From Pomphorhynchus laevis (taxonomy: Eukaryota > Acanthocephala > Palaeacanthocephala > Echinorhynchida > Pomphorhynchidae): a DNA stretch of 64,000 bases. Position numbers and translations under genes: made by a program. Positions 48,750 to 60,985 of this stretch are shown here, piece after piece. Below the pieces are notes generated by a model that worked only from the letters and a program-made list of their open reading frames with translations, was not told the DNA's origin and did not search any database. The stretch is taken from assembly GCA_012934845.2 (NCBI GenBank), contig WNNJ02002157.1:365001-429000 (forward strand), written 5' to 3'. Numbering within the stretch: position 1 is the stretch's first letter; every line of letters begins with the position of its first letter.

Positions 48750-49400
48750 TATATAATAGTGATTCACGACTTCCACTCACCATGTCGCTTCTAGACGATT
48801 ACTTCAGCATCAAAACGATGAGTACCCGGCAAAACTCATCAGTAGAATGAAGTACCCACTGATCGTTTCGGATGCCTGTGTGACTGTGAATGAAGGCGTT
48901 TCCGACACTTTGCATAATTGACTGAGGCTTACGCTCTTTACCAAATCGAATTACTGTGCGGACAATCCTTTAACACTAGTGAGATGTTGTTGCTGAATTG
49001 TCGCTGCACTCGTTGGATCCTTAATGGATACGGCATTTGTAATGTTGATGCACGGATGTGCTTAGTAAACAACAATCTAGGATTTCTTACGAAATGAAGC
49101 ATTTATACTAAATGGTGTGGCTTGTTAGACTGGACTTTGATTCACGACTTTCAGTCACCATGTCGCTTCTAGACGATCACTTTAGCATCGATATGATGAG
49201 TACCCGGCAACACTCACCAGTAAGATAAACTACAATGCCACACAGACAACCGAAACAACCAGTGGGTACTTCATTCTAATGATGAGTGTTGCCGGGTACT
49301 TCGTCATTTCGATGATGACATGTTGACTGAAAGAGTAGCGAATCAAAGTCCAGTCTATCAAGCAACATAATTGTCTATAAAATGCGCATTTTGTAAATCC
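48750..49400. repeat. Complex inverted-repeat cluster
   Basis: Near-inverted arms at 49132-49215 and 49283-49360 contain ACCCGGCAACACTCA and its complement. A relative of the left arm lies at 48755-48870. The outer sequence AAAGTCCAGTCTATCAAGCA is shared with 59424-59446 and 60485-60510. These repeats link this cluster to the palindromes at 59-63 kb. Confidence 0.65.
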
Positions 49401-49481
49401 TGAACCGTTATTTACTCAGAACATCAGTGCACCATCAGCATTATATCCATATATACATATATGTACATATATTATATATAC

Positions 49482-49600
49482 AATTACAAAGGAAACATCA
49501 CCGCCGCCCGGGATCCTTAGAGGACCAATAAATAAATTAGAGGTTTGACTCAACCAAGACTGTCTATTACATCTATCTGCTTTTCTCTATATGTAGAGAA
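49482..49600 (+). repeat. Direct repeat, copy 1 of 2
   Basis: About 119 bp, repeated at 49837-49955 at roughly 90 percent identity by eye, 355 bp downstream. Both contain CTTAGAGGACCAATAAATAA. The pair may be remnants of the terminal repeats typical of Penelope-like elements. Confidence 0.75.
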
Positions 49601-49615
49601 TTTAATGCTTCTACA

Positions 49616-49664
49616 CTGCAAGACGTCGTACTGTTTCGGCTTTGAGAAGCCTCATCAGTTGCAG
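49616..49664 (-). ncRNA. Type I hammerhead ribozyme
   Basis: On the minus strand this 49-nt site fits the hammerhead consensus in full. Helix I is CTGCAA/TTGCAG, 6 bp and perfect. The first core box is CTGATGA. Helix II is GGCTT/AAGCC with loop CTCA. GAAAC is followed by a short helix III hairpin (about 4 bp with one bulge), and the cleavage triplet is GUC. Helix I directly abuts both core boxes. It sits between two ~119-bp direct repeats and about 600 bp from a Penelope-like coding relic, though that relic reads on the opposite strand. Self-cleavage after GUC is predicted. Confidence 0.82.
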
Positions 49665-49836
49665 AAATACAATGTATACACATGAAAAACATACTTTATA
49701 TAGATTAAAGCAGAAAGAATTCACTATATGCTAATTGCATGACGAAGCTTGCGCTTTCGAAGTCAATGCAATGTAGTGAATTCTTTTCAGTGTAATAGAT
49801 ATCATCGGGATCACCAAATAAATGACCAATATAATA

Positions 49837-49955
49837 AATTACAAAGAAAAAATCACAGCCGCCTGGGAATCTTAGAGGACCAATAAATAAATTAGAGGTT
49901 TGATTCAACCAGGACTGTCTATTACACCTATCTGATTTTCTCTATATATGGAGAA
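49837..49955 (+). repeat. Direct repeat, copy 2 of 2
   Basis: Second copy of the block at 49482-49600. No hammerhead follows this copy. Confidence 0.75.
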
Positions 49956-50178
49956 AAGCAGATAAGCAATAGCAAAAACAATTTAATTTGTTGTATCAAA
50001 ATTATATTGTTTTATTATAAAAACTTATAATATATAAAGCAATAATAATTGAAAACTGGAATAATCTGCACTCTTTATTTTTACATCTTTTGGACTACGG
50101 CCATTTATCAAAAACACATTACAATAAAAATACATTGTACATCTGTGAATATTTACGTTGCTGATAATTGGACGTTCG

Positions 50179-50243
50179 GGCTAACTAAAAAAAGTTAGCC
50201 TTTTGTAATCTGTGCTAACTTAAAAAAGTTAGCACAGATTACA
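50179..50243. repeat. Two adjacent hairpins
   Basis: The first has 8-bp arms (50179-50186 and 50193-50200). The second has perfect 18-bp arms (50204-50221 and 50226-50243). Both stems contain GCTAACT/AGTTAGC, so the second looks like an inverted duplication of the first. Confidence 0.7.
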
Positions 50244-50269
50244 TCAACATTGTACGCGATGCTGTAATC

Positions 50270-51235
50270 AGTAGTATACATACACTCGATCTAAATGATG
50301 CTATTAAGACTAAATTAATGCATGCAGCAACAACGGAAGGAACATTTTATGTTATCCAAAACGCAAAAGCGATATCTCCTTGCCCCGAACGTCTAATTAT
50401 CAGCAGCGTAAATACACCCACCGTGCAATTATCCAAATACCTACATGAGCTGCTGAAACCGGCTCTCTTAAAAGTGTGTTCGTATTTACCTAATGTGGAT
50501 TATTTAATTCTTTAAATTTGGGTATAAATATTTTTAATTGATAACTTCTTACACACGCAAATCCATCGGAAATCTACTTGGAAACCTGTGTATCTGCACG
50601 CATCGAGTAAGCACTCGTTTCACGTAAAGCGGAATATGATTGCAAATGAAGTGATGAGAGCAAAGAAGATTTGTTCTTGACACGTAGAATTTTTTGAAGC
50701 ATACCTACAATTTCGTAAATATTTGATAATACGATGATATAGCTTTACTCAAGTAGAAAATTCGCTAAAATATATTTAAATGTATTAGGAGAATTCATAC
50801 TGGAAGGCGAGCCTAGAGAGACCAAAACTGACGTTAAAGTTATCGCATTTCAATGGCATCCAAAAATCAGACAACTTAAAAGAGATATAAAATTGTCCCT
50901 TACTGAGGCCAGGAACATTTGTTTAGAATATCAGTCTAATCTTAAAACCTTTTTCAAAATGCCTCCAAAAGTTAGGTTCATAGTAAGTAGTTCCAGATTA
51001 ATGACAAATAGCCTGACTCCCAGGATGTGGACTCCTTGTGCTGATAGACATTGCAAATGTTGCAGTGATATGGACTCAAGAAAATATTTTTACAGCTCAA
51101 CGACGAAATCAAAATACGCAGTAAAAGGGATTAATAACTGTAAAACAAGTGGACTTGTTTACGTGCTGACTGCAAAACATGTGGATTCCATTATCGATGA
51201 AATTATTTTTGCGACGAGTTGATGAACTATGCCCG
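50270..51235 (+). mobile_element. Penelope-like element relic (RT start and pre-GIY-YIG end)
   Basis: The frame 50318-50515 reads CPERLIISSVNTPTVQLSKYL, then LLKPALL, the PLE RT block in which RPIVS..NSPTY.LSKYL is conserved. The frame around 50790-51222 reads IAFQWHPKIRQLKRDIK, then PPKVRFIVSS, CADRHCKCC, and NNCKTSGLVYVLTAKHV. These match the linker and the cysteine-rich entry to the GIY-YIG endonuclease of PLEs. The central RT is missing and the endonuclease stops short. Confidence 0.7.
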
Positions 51236-51239
51236 ACGC

Positions 51240-52735
51240 TCTTAAATAAAAACTGTGAAAATAAATAGTGATATGACAGTAGAGCATATGTTAATAAGTA
51301 AAACTCACACTTTCTCCGTAACAGTTATCGAAAACCAGATAAAGGATGATACTGAAATAAAAGAAAGAGATCTATTTTGAACTACCAAACTTATGCTTAA
51401 ACTGGTAGGTCCAAAGGAAAAATTTGACTTATCGCTACTAAAATCGTAGTGACGTCATATCGTTGTATTGTGAAGCTAGATTCTTCCAGAATTTTCTTAT
51501 AAATATGCACAGATGTACAATGTATTTTTGTTGTAGTGTGTCTTTGATAAACGACCGTAGTCCGAAAGATGTAAAAATAAAAAGTGCAGATTATTCCAGT
51601 TTACAATTATTATTGCTTTATATATTAAAAGTTTTTATGATAAAACAATATAATTTTGATACAACAAATTAAAAATATTATTTACGAACTGCACATATTT
51701 TTAAACGACACAATTTAAGTTGCAATGATTGATATGTAAACGCTAATAAACAAATCACAACTTTAGATCAGTTTTAAAATAGATTATTCACTAGCTACTT
51801 TCATATTTCTCAATTAGAAACCAAAAAAAATAAATTTAGTTCAAATTGTGGTTTCATTTATATTTTAGTATTTTACTCCGAAGTTAAATAATTTAACTAA
51901 AATTCGTTTAGGAAGAGTACATTTTTTCTCCATCGTAGAGATGTGGCATTATTTGTGTATTTACAGGCACACTTAAATGCAAATATCAAATTTCTAAACG
52001 TATAACACACTAGATAATTAAGTACAGTATCATAAAGTCAAGTCGGCTCTAATTTTAAATGTCAGTTAGTTATAATTGTCGCGTGACAACTAATTCGTTT
52101 GTTAGTTATTGATTCGCACTAAATTTAATACGCAATAATATATATTTTATATATTTAATATATAATAATTTAATATATAATAATATATACTATAATAGTA
52201 TATAAATACTATTAGCTATATAATACTAGCGAGAAAATATAAATGTAAATTATAAATTTAAATCCGATAAATTAGTTACACTAAAAAATGCAATGCGTGT
52301 ATTGTATTTTCGAGTGTGTGATGGGGAAGTGTAACCGAACGGTACGCAACACTTTTATGGCGAGTTTTATAAGCGAATTACGCCCAAATGGTTCATCAAG
52401 TTAAGAAAATCGTAATTTATACATGAGGTGAACGAAAAGCTTATATGCAGACAGATTTTCTACGTAAAAACTTTAATTAGCTATTTTTGAATAATTACTA
52501 AAATTAGCTAAAAGCAACGCTTCAAGCTGATTAATGTTTAACTATATGGTTGATTCTTTTAAATTAGTAAATTTTATCTTAAATCTAGACGATTAAATCG
52601 TTTCGATTTTTCGATAAAACTTGTCGAAGTAAATGTTCCCTATAGCTATAAAGTATATTTCAGTTTATTATATTTTTCACCAAAATGTATCATTTACCAA
52701 ATCACATTGTAACATTATCTATATGCGGTATTAAA
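51240..52735. other. AT-rich, nothing recognised
   Basis: Short unassignable frames only. Simple TATA-rich repeats lie around 52135-52215. Confidence 0.35.
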
Positions 52736-52739
52736 TTAT

Positions 52740-52830
52740 CATATTCCTCAACCCAACACATTATCATGATGGGTTGAGGAATAGGTTGAAACCTGTTAAC
52801 TTAGCAGCTCCTCCTCTCTAATCTTAATAG
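52740..52830 (+). repeat. Motif B structured element, copy 5
   Basis: A 14-bp stem (arms 52742-52755 and 52770-52783) is followed by GGTTGAAACCTG and then AGCAGCTCCTCCTCTCTAAT. GAAAC is kept, but the CTGATGA box is missing from this copy. Confidence 0.6.
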
Positions 52831-53224
52831 TAATAGCTTGTCAGAATCAGTTGTCTCTTAGTGTCGTAATATTTGTGTAATTAAGAAGTAAATTTAGAAA
52901 TAGTTAAACTTTATTGTAACATTAAAGTGCTATTGAAGTAGAAACTGTTATTTAAAGTTTTATGACTTTATGACTAAGTTTTGCAGTAATTTGATAAGAA
53001 AATTCTTGTTGTGGGCTAATAATATGTTTTAACACTTTCGTGTCTATATTTTATAATACTAGAATATTTACTGCTACGTTCATTTGACAAAAATCACGTG
53101 TCAAATAAAAAAAGTATTTTGAAGAAAATGTAGCGACTAATGAAAACACGGTGGTAAAGCGCGTTAAATTGTGCTAAAATATCACCCATCAAAATAGCAG
53201 CGTGATTAAGAATGCATTCAATAC

Positions 53225-53500
53225 TTGATCTCTCCAAATAATGGGCCCTGAGTTCAAGCGTACTTAATTAAGAGAGAAGGTTTAGATGCGCATGTATACC
53301 TAGGCTGACTAGTCTTATTTTCTAGAGGACGTCCCCTAAGTAAAGAATAAGACTTGGAGGTTGCGATAATCGTGCACCGTCATTCGGACCTAAGGTGTGT
53401 ACAGAGCCACTTGAGTGGCTCAATCGTAATATGACGCGTAAGAGGTTGATTCATGGGAACTGATCCCTACACTGATCTGGAAGAATACTGAATAAGTAAA
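53225..53500 (+). mobile_element. LINE family A, copy 3 (3' fragment)
   Basis: About 220 bp align with 8150-8360 of copy 1: CTTATTTTCTAGAGGACGTC matches the CTTCTTCTCACGAGGACGTC segment, followed by the GGTGTGTACAGAG and GAGTGGCTCA equivalents. Strongly decayed. Confidence 0.65.
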
Positions 53501-53504
53501 AATA

Positions 53505-55695
53505 AATGATTAAATTTTCAGTTTTCATTTTCTGTTAATATTTTAAGAAATTTTAAATTAAATCATTAAATAGATGAATATTTTGGTAAATTTAGAAAAT
53601 TGAATCAAATAATTTAAACTTATTACGAGAAGTTAAAATCATAATTACCCACGTAATAAGAAATATACAAATATTTATATAATAATTAAGCAAAGTTAAT
53701 AGATCAGCAACTTCAAAGAATTGAACTAGTAAGTATAGTAAGAAACAAAAGTAAAAATAGAATTTATATATTTATTTTACTAATTTATTTGTAAAATAAA
53801 GTAAATACTTTATTTTATCGCGCGGGTAATCAGAAAATCAACTCAACATTCAATGTCCCGCGATGTAATTTTGGCGTATTTGATTATAAAAATATTGTTA
53901 AAATATTAATTTGGATAAAATATTAATTTCGACTCCTTTAACGAAATTACCCCGTTGATAACGAATATTTCATTAACATTGTCCTACTTAAATTTAAAGT
54001 TCACTTAATATATGGCATTATTCTTTAAGCTAAACTTTTAATTTATCTAAATTTTATCTCTATATTTGGCATCAAATAACAATTTCAAATCATAAACTCT
54101 GATTGTTTAGCTCTAAAATCGCTATTGCACTATCCAAAGTATTTTCGATTTAATTCATCCTCTTTGTCTTATCGTTTTCCCTGTGTGCTTATAAATAAAT
54201 CTTAAATATCGATAATAGGGTTGACAAAACATTTCAATAATATTTTATTTGGATAGCCATGAAAGTAATCAGCAACTTTTAGCTATTGAAATACCAAGAG
54301 AAATTTTGAAAATTTACCCAGGTATCCTAATTTTTCATTTATGAATTACTGCTGATATATAAGGTATGCAATGAAAATAAGTTGGTTACTGTGGGATTCG
54401 TTATCTGATAAAAATAAACCAACTTGTGAGTATAAGCTTTCATTCAAAGCGCTTTTAAATAACATTTAACAAATGTTTTCAGCATAACGGGATATAAATC
54501 GGTCAACAAAAATAATTACAATAAAATAATATTTCGGATCACTCTAGTAGACAAAACGACATAGCCAGTACACACAAATGCTACGCGCTCCACCTTATAC
54601 TTCTTTATAAATAGATTTTTTTTGTATAAATATAGCTATTTTACAAAAATTATTCTTTATGGTTTCATGTCATTTTTGACATTTCATGCTGGTTTTAACA
54701 TTTTCACGCAGTTTTTGAAAAGTTATAATACCCCCTTAGATGATAATATCAAGAAGAAAAATTATTGATTTTAAAGAAGATGAGGTTTCAATAAGATCTG
54801 TTGATGATATTATGGAGATGGATTTTTACAAATCCGTTTGAAGGAACCTCATTTGAAGGAACTCAACTGGAAGTATTGCAGAGTATGGTGTCTTTGAGGC
54901 TGATAAAGATTCAAGGGAGTTAAGGGTCATTATGATTGATCAAAACAAGAGGTCTATATATGGCAATATATGGGCATGTAGGACTTCATCTCATAGAGAA
55001 GATGCAATCGCTAGAAAAGAAAAAATTTGGATACGTTTTTAAGTTCCTACTGTGGTAAAGAATTAATATATTGCCCTTTATAGATGATATAAACACTTAT
55101 AAGAATCGCGTAACATTAAATTCGGAGTAAATTAAATTGCATATATTGGCTTTCCCTAATAATCAAAATACGATTCCACTTTGTTTGTAAATTTTAGCCA
55201 ATGCAATTGGCCTCTTTAGACAAAACTTTAATTGTTATCGTTAGGAATTAAAGTTACTTTTGTAAAATCATGTCAAAAGATCCAAAAGAGGCATAGACGA
55301 AAATTTATAAACAAAATTAATTTATATTTGGATTACCGAAGAATAAGCCAAGATATGAGCTATTGAAATGCTAAGATTTATGGGTACATTGTTAAAATCC
55401 AAAAACACGAAGGTTAGCATTTTAAATAATTAACTTTAATTATTTAATTAACATATTTTTAAGTGTAATTATTATATTTTTAATTATAATTTAATTAATT
55501 AAATAATTAATTATTAGTTAATTGCTGGTTATTTTGTGGTTCCTGTAAATTTTAACAGACACATAACAACACGAAAAAGTTTTGAGAGATAATATAAACA
55601 TAAGAGATAATAAAATACAAGGTAATATACACAACTAACGACATGCAGACAAACGACTGTTCTGGAAATAGTCATTCGCGATATATTTATTAAAA
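53505..55695. other. Mostly non-coding AT-rich sequence
   Basis: A stretch at about 54740-55030 reads like a former coding segment (DQNKRSIYGNIWACRTSSH), but it is interrupted and I cannot assign it. Nothing else is recognised. Confidence 0.3.
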
Positions 55696-55699
55696 GAGT

Positions 55700-56405
55700 C
55701 AACTAAGTGGTTTTAATGTTTTGAATGACATCTCATACTTTATCAAATATGCGATGCTATCATTGTAATGGTCCTTCCGTAGTTTGTAAAGCCCGCGTTT
55801 GTATTCGCAACGGTCAAAACTGTTCCAATTACATTGCTCCGAGAAGTTCAAACCGTTGTTCATGTGCTACTATCCACGCAAAAACGCTATTTCAGTCAAC
55901 AGATCGATGATCAAGTTGCCAACAGTAATGCAGACGGACAGCTCAATCGATTCTTCTACGACTATGCACCTTAGCAGCTTTCAGCCGAGCACAAATTTTC
56001 TTTTGCATGCAACTGATTTAGTACGCTTGCTACATACAAGTTAGATACTGCTGATTTAGTAACCCTTGATATCAAAAGCTCAAGTCCTAGTTGCACTCTG
56101 AGAACCTATGTGAAAGCTACTCGTAACGTCGATAGAGATTTCTTTCTGAGGGAGTTTCACTGTGGATATTGTTCGGCAAAACGCTTATCGTCAATTAAAG
56201 AAGTTGTTCACGAATCGAAATCGATGAGTTGACAACAGAGCTTGGAAGCTTGAAGAATAATTTTTTGGAAAGAATTTCATCTGATGGTGGAGACTCCAGT
56301 GTAACTACGCGTATATTTGCAGGTGTGGTTCGACAGGAGGTTGTAAGATCTGTTGTCGCGACTAATCATTTGAACAAGGATCCGATGTAAATGTTTGCTT
56401 AGACC
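55700..56405 (+). other. Unrecognised former coding region
   Basis: Broken frames with cysteine-containing stretches (CYHCNGPSVVCKARVC at ~55750; then VTLDIKSSSPSCTLRTYVK and REFHCGYC near 56060-56170). This could be the ORF1 of one of the nearby LINE families, but I could not match it. Confidence 0.25.
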
Positions 56406-56409
56406 GTCC

Positions 56410-58265
56410 TTGTGATTCCAATATTCTAAATACGATTTCTACATTTATCGATCATGATTTTCAAATCATGTATCCTCATTGTTCTTCTGCTATCCATATT
56501 CTTAGCGGTACCCTCGATATTGTTGTCTTACCTTCGAGTCTTGTCTTATTTATTGTGTATATCTGATCCTGCTCTATCTGATCGCTTCCTTGTTACCTGT
56601 TCTCTCCCTTTGTTAAGAATAATGTTCCTGCAAAAATTATTTCGTGTCGTTTTGGAAAATTCCTCGATGTTTCCCTTCTTCGCTCTCATATCAACCGCTC
56701 TCCATTAATGTATTCTTCTTCGATCTACTAATCCCTCCATAATTACTTATGTACTGTCTATAATAATGTATTTTGTTCTATCCTTGATGAAATTCTTTCC
56801 ATTAAAATTTTTTGTTCAATCACGTCATTATCGTGCAACATGGTTCTACTCTGGGTGTGTGACTTTAAAATGCTTCCGACGTTGTTCTTTCAGAACTTAT
56901 CATCGTTATCTCAGACTATCTTCAGCACTTGACTCCTCCGTTTATCGTAACCAATTAATTATTTATTCTTCGTCGTTCGTATAGGCAACTTCTAAGGCAC
57001 AGTTTTTGGCGAAACAAACTGGCTTCCGCTAATGACTCTCGAACTAAATGGAAAACTCTTAATTATCTACTTACTCGTTCCTCTGTTATCTCACACTTGA
57101 TCCTTCTCAATTCTCCGATTACCTAATTTCAATTATCGATTCGATCATCGCCCTTCCACAAACTTCTTGCATCCAGTCCCTACTCGAATTCTCAAATTGT
57201 TGTCCACTGACTTCACAAATTTCCTTACCAGCCTCTTTAACTCGTCGATCCGGAATGGAATGTTTCCTGTTTTTTGGAAGCGGCCATTGTTCGTACCCTA
57301 CTAAAAAAGATCACTCTTGACCCTTCTCTTCTCTCTTGTGTGTACCTCCAGGTTCGAGTACTTGGCCCTATTTTATTTTCGCTTCTCCTTAGAGAGTTAT
57401 ATTTTATAACTAATAAATTCTGCTTTAGAGTAATGCAGTATGTTGATGATACCTTTTTTATTCTCACTTGTCTCCTCATTCACTAACCCAACTTTTCATA
57501 TCATCGTCGAATTGTCTTCGTGGTGTATCAGAACATTAAATTTCTTTGCGCATTTCCCACAATTCCACTAAATCTAAAATGTTATGGATTTTACCCTCTT
57601 CCGTTTCTGTACATCACCCTTCTCTGTATCTTCAGATCACAATGATTCCTGCTGTAGATAAACTAGTATTTCTAGATGTTCACTTCGACAAGAACCTACT
57701 TGTATCTCGATACCTTCATTCGTGATAAAACTAGATCCTCAAATATTCTTCTCTGTGATATTCGTCTCGTCAGAAATTATCTAGATTTTAGTTCATGTTA
57801 ATCTCTTATTTCCTCCCTTCTTTTCCTGCTTATTAACTACTGTCTTAGCCTTCTCGTCCTATCATCAAAGTCATTCTTTAAACCTCTTCAGCGCCTCATT
57901 AACACTGATGTGCGTATCCTCTTTCGACTTTGTAAAAACGATCATATCTCCTTCTATTTATCAAAACTTGGATGGCCAAATATTGAACACCGAGTTCGTT
58001 TCGTCTGATTTATCTAACTTATCGCCTTCGCCATTGTAATTCTCCTTCTTATCTCTATCTGCCAACTCTAAGTGAATCTCGCTACCTTTCTACTCACCTA
58101 CGTTCCTGCGTTTATCTTCTGCTACACGTACCTCTTCACTCAACCAACTTCTGCCGTCGACCTCTACATATCGCTTCTCCTCTACGTTGGAATTCCCTAC
58201 CTGATCACATGCGACCTTCATCCTCACTCCCTTTTTTCAAAAAGCAACTATGTTCAATGCTTCTA
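56410..58265 (+). mobile_element. LINE family B, copy 8, degenerate
   Basis: Endonuclease-to-linker remnants are followed by LEAAIVRTLLKKITLDPSLLS (read in two frames near 57280), then VLGPILFSLLLRELYF and MQYVDDTFF near 57360-57450. Most of RT between these points is deleted. A LINYCLSLLV block follows near 57830. Many interruptions. Confidence 0.65.
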
Positions 58266-58598
58266 AACGAGTAACTTTTTTCAATCTGGATCGCTTTTGT
58301 GGGCTTGAAAGCATACAGTATGTGTGCGTTTGACACATTAAAAAACTTTAATTTTTTTAATATATGCAGGGAATTATTAAATTCTTTTCTCTTTTGAAAC
58401 AATTTGAAAATATCAGCATCTATAATTGCAATCTATCATGAATGTTATGTGATAAATTCATAACAACGGGACGTCTTGCATGCGTCCCATCATTGTAATG
58501 ACAAAATATATTAAATACTAAATCCATAATCTTCTTCCATTTCGATTATATAGTTTTATTGGAACAAATAAAAAAATAATTTTTTATTTGAACAAATT

Positions 58599-58875
58599 TT
58601 CAATATTTCAATAGCTCCTGCTGTCATCATGATAAAAATAAAATAATTTTTTACAATAAAATAATTTTAATTAGTTGATAATGATCCATTATTGATAAAT
58701 AATTATTGGAGTTGGGTCAAAGAAAAGAGGAATTTTCTGAAGATGCTAACAGAAGTTAGCGAAATATCAAAAATAATTTTCTCTTTTCTTTCATCTAGCT
58801 GCAATAATTATATAAAATAATTTATTTATTTTATTGTAATCTTAATGATGATAGCAGGAACTATCGAAATATTGA
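58599..58875. repeat. Foldback repeat with CTGAAGA...GAAAT core
   Basis: Inverted arms of about 33 bp (58599-58632 and 58843-58875) enclose a plus-strand core. The core has CTGAAGA (58737-58743), one extra T, a perfect GCTAAC/GTTAGC stem with loop AGAA (58745-58760) and GAAAT (58761-58765). A related block lies at 14860-15060. Confidence 0.7.
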
Positions 58876-58877
58876 AA

Positions 58878-58930
58878 ATCTTCAAATAACAGAAAATTAT
58901 TTTCTTCTTTGTTCAAAGAAAGCTATACAA
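58878..58930. repeat. Direct repeat shared with 59568-59620
   Basis: A 53-bp block (CTTCAAATAACAGAAAATTA, then TTCTTCTTTGTTCAAAG) is repeated almost exactly at 59568-59620, where it abuts the TA microsatellite. A mutated, inverted relative is near 62925-62985. Confidence 0.8.
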
Positions 58931-59290
58931 AATATACTGTTGTTGTATAAAATAAATTTCAAAATATCTTATAACTGTAAAATATATAAGCATCCTCGCC
59001 ATTACGAGTAATATAAATAGATTATACAAAAACTTTTATTTTATATGCATTAAGTATAAATGTATAGTAATCTTGATATTCACACGCTAATGGTCGATCC
59101 CAGTATATAGAATTGCTGGTGTCTTTACAGTTATCACAAAAGCAGTCGAAACGCACCCTAACCACTTCATCCGACTGACGATGACTGCTGGGTGGTTAGG
59201 AACGTCTCGGAGTGATACATTAGACTGATGGAGCTGATGATCGAAGTCCAGTTTTTTAGCAGCTCATATATATGATTATATATATCACAT
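58923..59290. repeat. Outer palindrome, left arm
   Basis: About 365 bp are repeated in inverted orientation at 63228-63585 with very few differences. The centre is near 61254. The arm carries the GAAAC...CTGACGA box pair at ~59148-59185 on the plus strand. Confidence 0.85.
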
Positions 59291-59310
59291 ATATAATCGT
59301 GTTAGTATAT

Positions 59311-59457
59311 ATACTAAATGGTTTTGCTTGATAGACTGGACTTGGATTCACGATTTTCAGTCACTATGTCACTTCAAAACATGTCACTTTTGAAGTGACA
59401 TGGTGACTGAAAGTCGTGAATCAAAGTCCAGTCTATCAAGCAACACCATTTAGTATA
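59311..59457. repeat. Small palindrome
   Basis: Imperfect inverted arms (59311-59378 and 59389-59457) separated by ~10 bp. The sequence CCAGTCTATCAAGCAACACC at the right end recurs at 60503 and, inverted, near 61030. Confidence 0.8.
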
Positions 59458-59615
59458 AATGCCGTATTTCGTAAGAAATCCTGGACCGTTGTCTACTCAA
59501 CACATCCGTGCACTACTATTATATATATTAACTATAAAAATGAAGCAGAAATTTGAAATATTGTAAGTCTTCAAATAACAGAAAATTATTTTCTTCTTTG
59601 TTCAAAGAAAGCTAT

Positions 59616-59715
<100 letters not shown>

Positions 59716-59737
59716 TATATATGATATATATTAAAAT

Positions 59738-60565
59738 GGGTGGTTTGGGGCGTCTCGGAGTGATACATTAGACTGATGGAGCTGATGATCGAAGTCCAGT
59801 TTTGTAGCAACTCATATGGATTTAAAATCAATAGTAGCCTGTTTAGGCTCCTGGACCACAGTTAAAAGCGATTTTTCGCACTACCAATTTATAAAAAACG
59901 TATTCCTTTCGGAATCTATGTATAAATTATGCCCTATAACCACAAGCAGGCATAAACACCAGGCAGCATTCTATATATCCTCATCAGACCAAGAAATAGA
60001 ACCGAATTATTCTCGCAATATTCAAAGTCGCTACGCATGCCCAGTCATCCTATGTGACGACAAACTTAACAACGGTATACGCGTTTCGCTCTAACGGAGC
60101 TCATCAGTACCGTGACTTCAATAATCATCCATAGGCACCTTAACACACGCTTAAACAATGTTTAAAGCTCGAAAAACAGAACTACCCTTAATCTGAATCA
60201 TCAGATGGAATTTAGCATAAGCTTATGCAGTGCGTATTGCGGTTTAACCATGCATCAGGCACTAAATTCCTTTTAATAGAAATGCTGTTTAACAGGGACA
60301 CTTTAAAGTGTACAAATATATAAAATATAATTTGTTAAAATTATATTTTGAATATTGCGAGAATAATTCGCTTCTATATCTTGGTCTGACGAGGATATAT
60401 AGAATGCTGCCTGGTATTTATGCCTCCTCATGAGGAAAACATAGTGATTTATTTGCGAGTACACCATTTGGTGCCCGAGGATAGGTGTAACAACAAATCC
60501 AGTCTATCAAGCAACACCATTTAGTATATATGCCGTATTTTGTAAGAAATCCTGGACCGTTGTTT
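59738..60565. repeat. Inner palindrome, left arm
   Basis: About 830 bp match 60982-61828 in inverted orientation, with the centre at 60774 (for example 60299-60310 mirrors 61238-61249). The arms carry hammerhead cores on opposite strands. A ~420-bp spacer contains motif A copy 2. Confidence 0.85.
60072..60113 (-). ncRNA. Type I hammerhead ribozyme, minimal helix III
   Basis: On the minus strand this 42-nt site reads helix I ACGGTA/TACCGT (6 bp, perfect), CTGATGA, a 4-bp helix II GCTC/GAGC with loop CGTTA, GAAAC, GC and the cleavage triplet GUA. Helix III consists only of the self-complementary ACGCGT, which is the minimal form known from Penelope-like and related retroelement hammerheads that are thought to cleave as dimers. 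All core nucleotides are intact. It lies in the left arm of the inner palindrome. Confidence 0.85.
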
Positions 60566-60779
60566 ACTCAGCACATCCGTGCAGTACTATTATATATATG
60601 CTGTTGTTCAATTACACTATCGCCGGGACCCACGTTGGAGTACATTTCTATATTTGTGTTTTGATTTACTTTCAGTAGGGATCCCCTAATGAAAGTAATA
60701 TACATCAATGTATATCTACGCACTGGAGCAGACTGTCAAGTAGATGTAGCGTTGAATCAAGATACAGACGTCCTGAGTT

Positions 60780-60985
60780 CAAAGACGATCAGCACCAGTG
60801 TACGGAGAAAGCAGATAATAAGGGTTGAAACGTGAAATGTAGGTCTGGGTCAGCAGCGGATGAGACCCACCTAGACTGATTACTAGCGTCCAGCTGTATC
60901 AAGAATAGGAACAATACCTGTGAGGATAATATTGTGCCACAACCAGAAGAATTTCAACTCACAGATGCAATCAAGTTAAATTAAA
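60780..60985 (+). repeat. Motif A repeat, copy 2
   Basis: Inverted relative to 218-425 and about 90 percent similar by eye. The core 60822-60868 has GGGTT, GAAAC, then CGGATGA (one change from CTGATGA) and GACCC. It occupies the spacer of the inner palindrome. Confidence 0.8.

Noticed and set aside
59760-59790. CTGATGATCGAAGTCC as a hammerhead core
   Set aside because: Only two bases separate the first box from GAA, so helix II cannot form.
59816-60094. 92-residue frame ending at the hammerhead, with its start repeated in the right palindrome arm
   Set aside because: The frame is conserved only because the DNA is duplicated. The protein has no known motif and the repeat copies in the 390-bp array do not keep it open.
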